42,898 bases of DNA from Actinomadura formosensis NBRC 14204 (GCF_001552155.1 NZ_BCQQ01000050.1:1-42898); one strand, 5' to 3'; positions 10,329-20,239 are shown, counted from the first letter of the stretch. A program made the numbers and translations. The notes: a model not told the origin generated them from the letters alone.

Positions 10329-11072
10329 TCAGCCGTGCAGGATGATGTCGAGGTTGGAGCCGTTCAGCTCGGCCGTGTGCCCCAGGTCGGCAACGGTCTT
10401 CTGGAGTTCCTCCGGGGTGCGCGGCGCGGCGCCGGTTTTGAGGAGGTCGTGGGCGATCCGGCCGCGGGTGGCCTTGGCCATGTGGCTGACGACCGTCCGC
10501 TCGGGGACGCCGCCGGCGAGCCGTTCCCGGAACACGCGGACCGCGACGGCCGGCTGGGGCGCCCTCCACGCGGACGCGTACGGCCCCGACCGCATGTCGA
10601 CGATCAGGCCGCCGTCCAGCCGGAGAGCCTCGCGCATCGCCGGGCGCCAGAGCGTCCCCAGGCGGCCCACGGGCGGCAACGACACCCCCATGGCCAGCCG
10701 ATAGGGCGGGACGCGGTCGGTGAGCCTCAGCGCGCCCCACAGGCCCGAGAAGACGATGACCTGCTCGGCCGCGGCGTCCTGGTCCAGCTCGGGGAGATTG
10801 AGATTGTCGTAGAGGACGCCGGTGTAGAGCCTCGCGACGGGAAGCGTGGCCGCCTTCCGTAGCGCCTTGTTGCGGGTCAGGGCGTCGTCCGCCTGGCCGG
10901 GCGGCAGGCCCAGGACGTCTTGCGCGTCGGCCCGCCGGGATGCCTTGACCAGGGCCGAGAGGACGCGCTTGCGCACCGGGTTCAGCGTGGGGAAGCTCAG
11001 CGACGCCAGGTCGAGGGGCGGACCGTCCCCGCCGGCGGTCTTCTTCTCCGACGGCGGCAGCAGGATGTGCAC
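10329..11072 (-). CDS. yaaA: YaaA-family (UPF0246) peroxide stress protein
   Basis: 247 residues from a GTG at 11072 (VHILLPPSEKKT), the normal YaaA start; the longer open frame to 11168 gives sequence foreign to the family. GGGGGA lies just upstream. Family features: LPPSEKK at the N-terminus, TLNPVRKRVL, ARLYTGVLYDNL, VIVFSGLWGALRLTDRVPPYRLAMGV and, near the C-terminus, VVSHMAKATRGRIAHDLL. In E. coli YaaA lowers intracellular free iron during hydrogen peroxide stress and has a DNA-binding fold; here that role is inferred from homology. Convergent with hrdB, with a shared terminator between. A dyad-rich region (11154-11211) lies upstream and may regulate it. Confidence 0.93.
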   Translation of the reverse strand: MHILLPPSEKKTAGGDGPPLDLASLSFPTLNPVRKRVLSALVKASRRADAQDVLGLPPGQADDALTRNKALRKAATLPVARLYTGVLYDNLNLPELDQDAAAEQVIVFSGLWGALRLTDRVPPYRLAMGVSLPPVGRLGTLWRPAMREALRLDGGLIVDMRSGPYASAWRAPQPAVAVRVFRERLAGGVPERTVVSHMAKATRGRIAHDLLKTGAAPRTPEELQKTVADLGHTAELNGSNLDIILHG

Positions 11073-11153
11073 GATCCCCCCGAAAACGGTGACGGAAGAT
11101 GCGACCACTACCGAGTGAAGAATGTCACTGCAAGGTGAGAACCTCGTGCGCTT

Positions 11154-11211
11154 CGTGATCCGCATCACGAATACGGGCTCCGTGATCGCTTTTTGTGATC
11201 ACCTAATCACG
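11154..11211. promoter_or_regulatory. Cluster of CGTGAT/ATCACG half-sites upstream of yaaA
   Basis: CGTGAT-CCGC-ATCACG (11154-11169) is a perfect dyad that also reads GTGA-N6-TCAC, the core spacing of CRP-type sites. Further copies follow: CGTGAT at 11181, the palindrome GTGATCAC at 11195-11202 and ATCACG at 11206-11211. They lie 80-140 bases upstream of the yaaA start and just past the DUF7455 stop. Operator function is inferred. Confidence 0.45.
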
Positions 11212-11317
11212 CTGCGAAGTGACGTCTCATTGCCTCGGCGGTGGGCGGAAGCGGACGGAATGCGAACGACGGCCATCGTCTCCGATGACCGCCGTCCTGG
11301 GGTTTCTATGTGGAGAT

Positions 11318-11548
11318 CTACCGCTCGTCGTCAGGGGCGACGGCCGGGGTTTCGGTGAGCCGGTCGGTCTCGTCTTGAATGTCGGCCCCGTTGGCGCGGA
11401 GGGCCTCCGTGTACTTGCGCCCGTGGTGGGCACAGAACAGAAGGTCGCCGCCGCCTACAAGGACTGCACGGACGTAGGCCTGAGCGCCGCAGCGGTCGCA
11501 TCGGTCGGCGACGGTCAGCGGCTTGGTTGGGGCAAGGGCTCCAGTCAC
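11318..11548 (-). CDS. DUF7455-family small zinc-ribbon protein
   Basis: 76 residues from a GTG at 11548 with GAGGAAGG just upstream. ADRCDRCGAQAYVRA and LLFCAHHGRKY supply a C-x2-C ... C-x-H-H set that should bind one zinc; the C-terminal 30 residues are acidic and Pro/Thr-rich. This small actinobacterial protein is regularly found between hrdB and parE, as here. Its function is not known to me; a nucleic-acid or protein-binding role would fit the fold. A SigR-like promoter candidate lies upstream (11585-11611). Confidence 0.88.
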   Translation of the reverse strand: MTGALAPTKPLTVADRCDRCGAQAYVRAVLVGGGDLLFCAHHGRKYTEALRANGADIQDETDRLTETPAVAPDDER

Positions 11549-11584
11549 GGCACCTTCCTCATGCTCGGGGTCGGTACTTAGGAC

Positions 11585-11611
11585 AACATCTAACCCGACG
11601 TTGACGTTCCC
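11585..11611 (-). promoter_or_regulatory. Candidate SigR/SigH-type promoter of the DUF7455 gene
   Basis: On the minus strand GGGAAC (11611-11606), 18 bases, then GTT (11587-11585). This fits the GGGAAY-N18-GTT pattern of SigR-family (oxidative/thiol stress) promoters. It would give a leader of about 30 bases before the GTG at 11548. Pattern match only. Confidence 0.4.
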
Positions 11612-11667
11612 AACCTGGTTCCTCGTACGCCCACAGCAGAATGGCCCAATTGGTGACCGAGGTCACA

Positions 11668-12741
11668 TTAGACGGCGTCCCACCGGAACAGGCGCATGGC
11701 GATCATCGCGCCGACCACCGCAACGCCCATCAGGACGCCGATTTGGGGCAGGGCGGACATCGGCCCGAGCCCGCGTCCCATCACGTTGAGCATTCCTTCG
11801 TTCAGATATCGCAACGGGAAGATGTAGGACACCGTCCTCAACCAGCCCGGTGCCGCGTCCAGGGGGAAGAAGGAGCCGCCCAGGAACGCCATGGGCAGGA
11901 CGACGAGCTGGGTCATGGCCTGCGCGGTCTCCTGGGTCTTGGCCCAGGCACCGATCAGCATCCCGATCGACAGGAAGGCCAGCACCCCCGCGATCACCAT
12001 CGGGATCGCCATCCACCAGGCGCCGCTGAGCCGCAGCCCGAACATCGGTAGCTGCGCCACCAGCACGAACAACGCGAACTGCACGAGCGCGATGGCGAGG
12101 CTGACCGCGACGCGCGCGGCGAACACGGTGGGGAGCGGGGCAGGGGAGAGCTGGAGCCGGCGCAGGATGCCCTTGGTCCGCCACGTCACCAGCGTCTGCG
12201 AGGCCCCGAAGACCCCCGCCGAGGCCAGCGCCCAACCCAGCAGACTGGGGGTGAAGAACTGGATGGCCTTGAGGGAGCCGTCCTCCACCTGCCGGGTCGT
12301 CATCGAGTAGGCGGGCGGCTTGCCGGTGGCCGACTGGTTGGCCGACTGGACGATCGAGTTCATCAGCCCCCGCACCGTCCCCGACTTCACCTGGTCGGCG
12401 GCCGAGTAGTGGACCACCAGCTCGTTGCCGCTCTGCTCGACGACCGCGTCCGCGTCGCCCTTCTCCAGCTTGCGCAGGGCACCGGCACGGTCCGGCGTCC
12501 TGGTGACCTTCATGACCTTGCCGAGCTCCCCGCCTCCGCCCGCGACGGCCTGATCCAGGATCGCGGCCCGGCCCACCTCCAGCACGTTCACCTTGGACGT
12601 CGTCTGATGACCGAAGATCCCGCCGAAGAGCACCAGGAACATCAGGGGGAACAGGACGGTGAAGAACAGGGCGGCCCGGTCTCGCCCGAACCCGAGGAAC
12701 ATGGCCCGTGACAGGCTCTTGAAGCTTCCGAACGTGCTCAT
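11668..12741 (-). CDS. ABC-2 type transporter permease
   Basis: 357 residues. One membrane segment near the N-terminus (about 22-42; ALFFTVLFPLMFLVLF) is followed by an extracytoplasmic region of about 130 residues and then five hydrophobic segments (about 160-355), the ABC2_membrane_3/YhgE-like layout. LKAIQFFTPSLLGWALAS and LRYLNEGMLNVMGRG are typical of drug or lipid exporters of this class. Its ATG overlaps the stop of the ATPase gene (ATGA at 12738-12741), so the two form a two-gene operon with the ATPase first. Likely exports a drug, lipid or cell-envelope compound; the substrate cannot be read from sequence. Confidence 0.9.
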   Translation of the reverse strand: MSTFGSFKSLSRAMFLGFGRDRAALFFTVLFPLMFLVLFGGIFGHQTTSKVNVLEVGRAAILDQAVAGGGGELGKVMKVTRTPDRAGALRKLEKGDADAVVEQSGNELVVHYSAADQVKSGTVRGLMNSIVQSANQSATGKPPAYSMTTRQVEDGSLKAIQFFTPSLLGWALASAGVFGASQTLVTWRTKGILRRLQLSPAPLPTVFAARVAVSLAIALVQFALFVLVAQLPMFGLRLSGAWWMAIPMVIAGVLAFLSIGMLIGAWAKTQETAQAMTQLVVLPMAFLGGSFFPLDAAPGWLRTVSYIFPLRYLNEGMLNVMGRGLGPMSALPQIGVLMGVAVVGAMIAMRLFRWDAV

Positions 12742-13640
12742 GCCCTGTACTCCCGTCCGGTGAGCTCCAGAAAGACGTCCTCAAGGGTGGCGCCATGGAT
12801 CTGGACGCCGGTCAGCGCGTCCTTCGCCGCCATGGCCGCGACCACGGCCGATGGGTCACGGGTGGTGATGGTCAGCGAGATGCCGTCGTCGGCGGCCTCG
12901 TCGGCACCCGGCAGCAGCCGTGCGTCCGCCACGGCCAGGACGCCGCTCGCGACGCTGATCCGGGCGGGGACGTCCAGGCCGCGCACCAGGACGGCCGGTG
13001 GACCGAGCCGCAGGATCTTGCCCGCGTCCATGATGGCGACGCGGTCGCAGAGGATTTCCGCCTCGTCCATGTGGTGCGTGGTCAGGACGACCGTGCGGCC
13101 CTGCGTGTTGATCTGCCGCAGCACGTCCCACAGGTTGCGGCGGCCCTGGGGGTCCAGTGCGGCGGTGGGCTCGTCCAGGAACAGGAGTTCGGGGTCGTGG
13201 ACGAGCGCGCATGCGATGGACAGGCGCTGCGCCTGGCCGCCCGACAGCTTCTCCACCCGGACGTCCGCCTTGCCTTCCAGCCCCACCAGCTCCATCATCG
13301 CGTCGGCCTTCTTGACCGGGACGCCGTAGAGGGAGCCGAACGTCCGCAACTGCTCACGCGTGGTCAGCCGCTCGAAGAACGACGAAGCCTGCAACTGGAC
13401 GCCGATCCTCGGCAACAGCCCGGGGTTGCGCGGCCACGGGGACAGCCCGAGTACCGAGACCTCGCCCTCGTCGGCCTTGCGCAGCCCTTCGATGATCTCC
13501 AGGGTCGTCGTCTTGCCCGCGCCGTTCGGGCCGAGGATGCCGAAGAACTCGCCCTCCTCGACGCCGAACGTCACCCCGTCCACGGCCTGGACGTCCCCAT
13601 AGCGTTTACGGAGACCCGAAACCTCGATCGTTTGCACCAT
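12738..13640 (-). CDS. ABC transporter ATP-binding protein (DrrA-like)
   Basis: 300 residues from the ATG at 13640 (MVQTIEVSGLRKRYG). Walker A is GPNGAGKTT (about residues 39-47), followed by a Q-loop in VQLQASSFF, signature LSGGQAQRLSIACALV, Walker B LLFLDEPTAALD and H-loop TTHHMDEAE. A C-terminal segment of about 80 residues is typical of DrrA-type exporter ATPases. It energises the permease translated from the overlapping downstream gene. A frame continues upstream to 13676 but has no homology or ribosome site. A TAATGT hexamer on the minus strand about 10 bases before the ATG could be a -10 box, giving an almost leaderless transcript. Confidence 0.94.
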   Translation of the reverse strand: MVQTIEVSGLRKRYGDVQAVDGVTFGVEEGEFFGILGPNGAGKTTTLEIIEGLRKADEGEVSVLGLSPWPRNPGLLPRIGVQLQASSFFERLTTREQLRTFGSLYGVPVKKADAMMELVGLEGKADVRVEKLSGGQAQRLSIACALVHDPELLFLDEPTAALDPQGRRNLWDVLRQINTQGRTVVLTTHHMDEAEILCDRVAIMDAGKILRLGPPAVLVRGLDVPARISVASGVLAVADARLLPGADEAADDGISLTITTRDPSAVVAAMAAKDALTGVQIHGATLEDVFLELTGREYRA

Positions 13641-13675
13641 GCCGGGGACATTAGGGGGCGAAGCAGACTTGCACA

Positions 13676-13691
13676 CCCACCTGAAGGTGGG
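13676..13691. promoter_or_regulatory. Dyad CCCACC-TGAA-GGTGGG between the ABC operon and parE
   Basis: A perfect 6-bp inverted repeat lies 35 bases upstream of the ABC ATPase start and about 160 upstream of parE. Read on the plus strand it lies between TTGCAC (13669) and TAAAGT (13695), a long 20-base spacer like that of MerR-controlled promoters. Either flanking operon could be the target. Confidence 0.4.
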
Positions 13692-13850
13692 CGTTAAAGT
13701 CGGGAAGTCGGGGGTCCCGGTAGCCTGGCGTGCCGGACCGCGCCGCCCGCGGACAAGCGGAACGTCGGCGGCGGCGAGCCTTTCGGCGCATTGTCGGCGG
13801 CCGGGAGTACCCTTCTGCCGACCGTCCTACCCCCGAGGAGCGCACGCACG

Positions 13851-15941
<2,091 letters not shown>

Positions 15942-15955
15942 GCGCCGGCGGGGGG

Positions 15956-15981
15956 CCGGGGCCGTCCAAGGACGGCCCCGG
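15956..15981. terminator. Bidirectional terminator hairpin between parE and the secreted-protein gene
   Basis: Perfect 12-bp stem (15956-15967 with 15970-15981) with only AA between the arms, so the top pairs will open to form the loop. It lies 15 bases after the parE stop and 13 before the convergent gene's stop. No T-tract. Confidence 0.75.
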
Positions 15982-15993
15982 AGCGGCTGTGGC

Positions 15994-16869
15994 TCAGCCG
16001 TGGATCTTCAGTTTCCGGAACGTCTGCACCGGGTCCTGGGTGCGCCTGGCGGCGACGTCCGCGTACGCCGGCTTGTACGGGGCCGTGGCCATGTAGACGG
16101 TGAACGAGGCGGCGTTCTGCCCGGACGGCGACGGCAGGCCGGCCTTCCAGTCGATGACCGGGCCGAAGATTCCGCAGCCGGAGGTCTTCGGCACCGCGAA
16201 CGTGGTGTCCCCGGTCGGCATCTTCAGGATCGGCGGGTCGGCGAAGGGGTTGGTGTAGTCGCCCGGGGACACGCTGGTGATCTTGTTGAAGTCGATGAGG
16301 AGGTTCAGCTTCATCGGGTCCTTGTTCGATCCGATGAAGCAGCCGTTGCCGATCGCGCCGTTGATCAGCTTGATCTTCAGGCCCAGCGCGGTCGTCGGCA
16401 GGGCGAAGTCGAACCCGCCCGCGTACTTGGCCTGCACCTGCACCTTGTTGTAGGGGAGGCCGTCCGCTCCGGACAGGGGGAAACCGAGCAGGCCGAGGAC
16501 GCCGCCGGGGACGGTCATCGGCTTGCCGGTCATCTTCACGCTGGTGTACGTGGCCGGCTCGTCCCACGATGGCTGGACGGCCTGGATGACCGTCCGCATC
16601 GGCTGGGTGATCTCCTGGGTGAGGCCGCCGAGCTTCATCGAACCGCCCGTCACGACGAGCTGCAGGCAGGTCGCGAGCTTGGGGTCCTGCCCGGCGGGCA
16701 GCGGCGGGCACTGCTCGGCGAAGTCGAATTCCGGCACGTCCGGAGGCAGGTCCTGCGGGGCCGCCAGGGGGGTGGCCTGCGGTGCGGCGGCATGGGCCGG
16801 GACGGCGAGCATGCCGAGCGCGAGGCCGACGGGCGCCGCCGCCAGGGCGGCGCGAGTACTGAGCTTCAC
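15994..16869 (-). CDS. Secreted protein of unknown function
   Basis: 291 residues from a GTG at 16869. A Sec signal peptide (KLSTRAALAAA then a hydrophobic core, ending near AHA, about residue 27) precedes a mature domain of about 260 residues. Four cysteines (in AEQCPPL, LATCLQL, GNGCF and SGCGI) could form two disulfides. The mature part is Gly/Pro-rich with alternating hydrophobic stretches suggesting beta structure. I recall many secreted paralogues of this type in Actinomadura-like genomes but know no function. An in-frame extension upstream to 16980 is rejected because it buries the signal peptide. An inverted repeat (16897-16915) lies in the leader. Confidence 0.8.
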   Translation of the reverse strand: MKLSTRAALAAAPVGLALGMLAVPAHAAAPQATPLAAPQDLPPDVPEFDFAEQCPPLPAGQDPKLATCLQLVVTGGSMKLGGLTQEITQPMRTVIQAVQPSWDEPATYTSVKMTGKPMTVPGGVLGLLGFPLSGADGLPYNKVQVQAKYAGGFDFALPTTALGLKIKLINGAIGNGCFIGSNKDPMKLNLLIDFNKITSVSPGDYTNPFADPPILKMPTGDTTFAVPKTSGCGIFGPVIDWKAGLPSPSGQNAASFTVYMATAPYKPAYADVAARRTQDPVQTFRKLKIHG

Positions 16870-16896
16870 AGGGGTCGGGGGCCTTTCTCGGGGAGA

Positions 16897-16915
16897 GACC
16901 GCGATTGGAGCGGTC
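16897..16915. repeat. Inverted repeat in the leader of the secreted-protein gene
   Basis: GACCGC-GATTGGA-GCGGTC, 6-bp arms and 7-base loop, 28 bases upstream of the GTG start. Could be an operator or a small leader hairpin. Confidence 0.35.
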
Positions 16916-17032
16916 CATATGATGCGTCCCGATTCAAAAACATGGGCGTGTCTGAAACAAGATCGATAACGCGGCCACATCCGGCCGCGTCCGCTCGGAG
17001 GCGGAGACCGCCCATCATGATCGGCCCATAAC

Positions 17033-17046
17033 CAAGCGGTCGCTTG
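17033..17046. promoter_or_regulatory. Palindrome CAAGCG-GT-CGCTTG upstream of the isomerase gene
   Basis: A perfect 6+2+6 dyad just 13 bases before the ATG at 17060, followed by TTAGGCT, which could be the -10 box. Size and symmetry fit TetR-family operators. No regulator gene is adjacent, so any regulator is encoded elsewhere. Confidence 0.5.
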
Positions 17047-17059
17047 TTAGGCTTCGTCC

Positions 17060-17422
17060 ATGCCGTCCCAGGAGCACATGAAGCAGGCACTGCAGACCTA
17101 CGTCGACGCCTTCAACGCCGCCGACCTGGTGGCCGTCTGCGGCCTCTACGCCGATGACGCCGTCATCGAGGATCCGGTCGGCCACCCCCCGATCGCCGGG
17201 CGCGCCGCCATCGAGGAGTTCTACGCCAACGCCATCGCCAGCGGTGCCAAACTCGCCCTCGACGCCCCCATCCGCGGCTCCCACGGCGCCCGGGCCGCCA
17301 TGGCCTTCACGATCGACGTCCCCGGTATGCGCGTCCGCGCCATCGACGTGATGACCTTCAACGACGAAGGCAAGATCACCCGAATGGAGGCCCACTGGGG
17401 CCCCGGCGACATCGAAACCTGA
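17060..17422 (+). CDS. Steroid delta-isomerase-like protein (NTF2/SnoaL fold)
   Basis: 120 residues. The sequence follows bacterial 3-oxo-delta-5-steroid isomerase closely: EHMKQALQTYVDAFNAADL, DDAVIEDPVGHPPIAGRAAIEEFYANAI and a C-terminal FNDEGKITRMEAHWG. By comparison with the Comamonas enzyme, the Tyr in TYVDAF and the Asp in EDPVG match catalytic Tyr14 and Asp38. The third catalytic Asp would fall near AIDVMTF, where an Asp is present. It probably isomerises a steroid or similar enone in the cytoplasm. No other steroid-catabolism gene is nearby. The likely transcript has almost no leader, with the palindrome at 17033-17046 over the promoter. Confidence 0.85.
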   Translation: MPSQEHMKQALQTYVDAFNAADLVAVCGLYADDAVIEDPVGHPPIAGRAAIEEFYANAIASGAKLALDAPIRGSHGARAAMAFTIDVPGMRVRAIDVMTFNDEGKITRMEAHWGPGDIET

Positions 17423-17432
17423 CCGGTGGCCG

Positions 17433-17451
17433 CCTCCCGCACCGCGGGAGG
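17433..17451 (+). terminator. Hairpin after the isomerase gene
   Basis: CCTCCCGC-ACC-GCGGGAGG, an 8-bp perfect stem 10 bases after the stop. No T-tract. Confidence 0.6.
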
Positions 17452-17452
17452 G

Positions 17453-17566
17453 TATCTCGGCGGGCGCCAAGGCGCCGATGGTCGCGGCATCGGTACAGTC
17501 ATCGACCTGCGCCATCCCCGGGAGATCGAGGCCCGGGGCCGCTGGGCGTGGCCGACAAGGACCTGA
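17453..17566 (+). pseudogene. Possible remnant of a tyrosine-phosphatase-like gene
   Basis: One frame reads GRGIGTVIDLRHPREIEARGR and then a stop at 17564. The GI-TVIDLR-(x)-E pattern is like the N-terminal part of bacterial protein tyrosine/serine phosphatases (Y_phosphatase3 type). There is no start codon with a ribosome site and no catalytic Cys-x5-Arg loop downstream, so at most it is a degenerate fragment. It could be chance. Confidence 0.3.
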
Positions 17567-17630
17567 ACACCCGACTTCGCAGCAATCTGCTCCAGCCATG
17601 ACAAGGGCCGGATAGCCCCCTGCCGGCGGA

Positions 17631-17655
17631 GGCCCCGGGCCTGGGGCCCGGGGCC
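17631..17655. terminator. Terminator hairpin downstream of parC
   Basis: 11-bp perfect stem (17631-17641 with 17645-17655), TGG loop, 8 bases beyond the parC stop on the minus strand. GC-only, no T-tract. Confidence 0.7.
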
Positions 17656-17662
17656 GCGTGCG

Positions 17663-20143
17663 TCACTCTTCGGTCGTGTCCTCCGGGGCGGGGCCGATGG
17701 GGCCGCTGATGGAGACGATGGGCTTGTCCAGTTTTTCGCCGGAGCCGTCCCGGCGGCCCATGGTCACGTTGAGCGTGGCCGGCTTGCCGTTCGCGGCCGC
17801 GGCGCGCAGGGGCGTCGGCGCCGCCCACGCCTGGAGCAGGACGTCCTCGTCCTTGAGGAAGCGGTGGGCCCGGACGCCGCCGGTGGCGCGGCCCTTGGCC
17901 GGGAAGTCGGCGAAGTCGGCCAGCTTGATCGCGCCCGTCTGGGTACCGGGGAGGGCCGAGGACGAGCCCGCCACGGTGATCACGCGGGCCTCGCGGGCCG
18001 GGTCGAGGGCGCCGAACCACAGGACCCGCGCGTCCGCGCCCAGTTTGACGCCCGCCATGCCGCCGGCCGCCCGGCCCTGGGGACGGACGAGGGACGCGGC
18101 GTAGTGCAGGAGCTGGGCGTCGGTCGTGATGAAGACCAGGTGCTGGTCTTCGGAGAGCAACTGGACGGCGCCTACGACCCGGTCGCCCTCCTTCAGGGAG
18201 ATGACCTCGAATTCGTCGCGGTTGGCCGGGAATTCGGGGACGACTCGTTTGACCACGCCTTGCGCGGTTCCCAGGGCGAGGCCGCCGCCTTCCTCGCCCA
18301 CGGCGGCTATGCCCACGACCGTTTCGTCCGGTGCCAGGTCAACGTACTCCGCCACGGGGGCTCCGCCCGCCAGGGAGGGGGGAGTGGCCGAGGGCGGCAG
18401 GGTCGGCAGGTCCAGGACGTCTATGCGGATCATCCGGCCGTGGGACGTCACCGCGCCCACCTGGCCTCGGGCCGTCGCGGGGACGACCGAGGTCAGGACG
18501 TCGTGCTGAGCGCGGGGGCCGCTGTCGGGCAGGGGCGACGCGTCGTGCGTGCGGGCCAGGAGGCCGGTGGACGACAGCAGCACCGTGCAGGGGTCGTCCG
18601 CCACCTCAAGGGGCACGGCCTCCGCCGCGGTGTGGCCCGAGGATTCGAGAAGGATCGTCCGCCGGGGCGTGGAGAACTCCTTGACCACGTCCCCCAGTTC
18701 CTTGGAGACCACGCCGCGGAGCTTCTTCTCCGAATCGAGGATCGCGGTCAGCCGGGCGATCTCCTTGGCGAGCTGCTCCTTCTCCTTCTCCAGCTCCAGC
18801 CGGTCGTAGCGGGTGAGGCGGCGCAGCGGGGTGTCCAGGATGTACTGCGCCTGGATCTCCGACAGCTCGAAGATCTGCATGAGGCGCTGCTTGGCCTGGG
18901 CGGCGTCGTCGCTCTGCCGGATGACCTGGATGACCTCGTCGATGTTCAGCAGCGCGACGAGGAGGCCGTCCACCAGGTGGAGGCGGTCCTCGCGCTTCTT
19001 GCGGCGGAACATCGAGCGGCGCCGGACGACCTCGATGCGGTGGTCGACGTAGACCTGCAGCATGTCGCGCAGGCCGAGGGTGCGGGGCTGACCGTCGACG
19101 AGGGCGACGTTGTTGATGCCGAACGTCTCCTCCATCGGGGTGAGCCGGTAGAGGTCCTGCAGGACGGCCTCGGGGTTGAAGCCGTTCTTGATCTCGATGA
19201 CCAGGCGGAGGCCGACATTGCGGTCGGTGAGGTCCTTCAGGTCGGAGATGCCCTGGATCTTCTTGGCGTTGACCAGTTCCTTGATCTTGGCCTTGACGCG
19301 CTCCGGCCCGACGGCGTAGGGGAGTTCGCTGACGACGATCCCCTTGCGGCGGGGCGTGACGTTCTCGATGGTCGTGGTGGCGCGGGTGCGGAACGTCCCC
19401 CGGCCGCGCTGGTAGGCGTCGCGGATGCCGTCCAGGCCGACGATCTTGCCGCCGGTGGGCAGGTCGGGGCCGGGGACGAAGCGCATCAGCTCGTCCAACG
19501 AGGCATCGGGATTGTCGAGCAGGTGCCGGGCCGCGGCGATGACCTCGCCGAGGTTGTGCGGCGCCATGTTCGTGGCCATCCCGACCGCGATGCCGGCCGC
19601 GCCGTTCACCAGGAGGTTCGGGAACGCCGCCGGCAGGACCTCCGGTTCCTGCTCCTGCCCGTCGTAGTTGGGCCGGAAGTCGACGGTGTCCTCGTCGATC
19701 GACTCGACCAGCAGCATCGCTTCGCGGGACATCCGGGCCTCGGTGTACCGCATGGCCGCGGGCAGGTCGTCGCCGCCGAGCGAGCCGAAGTTGCCGTGCC
19801 CGTCCACCAGCGGCATCCGCATCGCCCAGGGCTGCGCCATCCGCACCATCGCGTCGTAGATGGCGCTGTCACCATGCGGGTGCAGCTTGCCCATGACCTC
19901 GCCGACGACGCGGGCGCACTTGACGTGCCCGCGGTCGGGGCGGAGCCCCATCTCGTTCATCGAGTACAGGATCCGGCGCTGGACGGGCTTCATGCCGTCC
20001 CGCGCGTCTGGAAGCGCCCGCTGGTAGATGACCGAGTAGGCGTACTCGAGGAAACTGCCGCGCATCTCGTCGGAGACATCAACGTCGATGATGTTCTCTT
20101 CGAAGTCCGGCGGTGGGGTGGCTTGGGATCCGCGTCGTGCCAT
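17663..20143 (-). CDS. parC: DNA topoisomerase IV/gyrase-type subunit A (ParC)
   Basis: 826 residues. The N-terminal breakage-reunion domain contains EYAYSVIYQRALPDARDGMKPVQRRIL, HPHGDSAIYDAMVRMAQ and the active-site Tyr in AMRYTEARM. The coiled-coil arm (LEKEKEQLAKEIARLTAIL) and a C-terminal beta-pinwheel region follow. I see no Gln-Arg-Arg-Gly-Gly GyrA box, which favours ParC over GyrA. It partners ParE (13851-15941); here the two are not adjacent but separated by two small genes, and they converge. Start: ATG at 20143 (MARRGSQ), with an ATG three codons upstream (20152) possible. The open frame to 21142 overlaps the divergent oxidase gene and is not coding beyond this point. Confidence 0.94.
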   Translation of the reverse strand: MARRGSQATPPPDFEENIIDVDVSDEMRGSFLEYAYSVIYQRALPDARDGMKPVQRRILYSMNEMGLRPDRGHVKCARVVGEVMGKLHPHGDSAIYDAMVRMAQPWAMRMPLVDGHGNFGSLGGDDLPAAMRYTEARMSREAMLLVESIDEDTVDFRPNYDGQEQEPEVLPAAFPNLLVNGAAGIAVGMATNMAPHNLGEVIAAARHLLDNPDASLDELMRFVPGPDLPTGGKIVGLDGIRDAYQRGRGTFRTRATTTIENVTPRRKGIVVSELPYAVGPERVKAKIKELVNAKKIQGISDLKDLTDRNVGLRLVIEIKNGFNPEAVLQDLYRLTPMEETFGINNVALVDGQPRTLGLRDMLQVYVDHRIEVVRRRSMFRRKKREDRLHLVDGLLVALLNIDEVIQVIRQSDDAAQAKQRLMQIFELSEIQAQYILDTPLRRLTRYDRLELEKEKEQLAKEIARLTAILDSEKKLRGVVSKELGDVVKEFSTPRRTILLESSGHTAAEAVPLEVADDPCTVLLSSTGLLARTHDASPLPDSGPRAQHDVLTSVVPATARGQVGAVTSHGRMIRIDVLDLPTLPPSATPPSLAGGAPVAEYVDLAPDETVVGIAAVGEEGGGLALGTAQGVVKRVVPEFPANRDEFEVISLKEGDRVVGAVQLLSEDQHLVFITTDAQLLHYAASLVRPQGRAAGGMAGVKLGADARVLWFGALDPAREARVITVAGSSSALPGTQTGAIKLADFADFPAKGRATGGVRAHRFLKDEDVLLQAWAAPTPLRAAAANGKPATLNVTMGRRDGSGEKLDKPIVSISGPIGPAPEDTTEE

Positions 20144-20226
20144 GCCACACATTGTGGCCGGTTCCGGGGACATCTTTCGCCCGTCCCGCCGGGTGTGCCG
20201 CCCGACCCGGCGGATCGGTGCCGTTC

Positions 20227-20239
20227 CGTCACCGTGACG
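20227..20239. promoter_or_regulatory. Dyad CGTCAC-C-GTGACG upstream of the hydroxy-acid oxidase gene
   Basis: Perfect 6-bp arms around one base, with flanking GTTC...GAAC extending the symmetry with one bulged base. It covers the GTG (20234) that would be an alternative start for the oxidase, so this stretch looks regulatory rather than coding. It lies between the divergent parC and oxidase genes. Confidence 0.45.
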
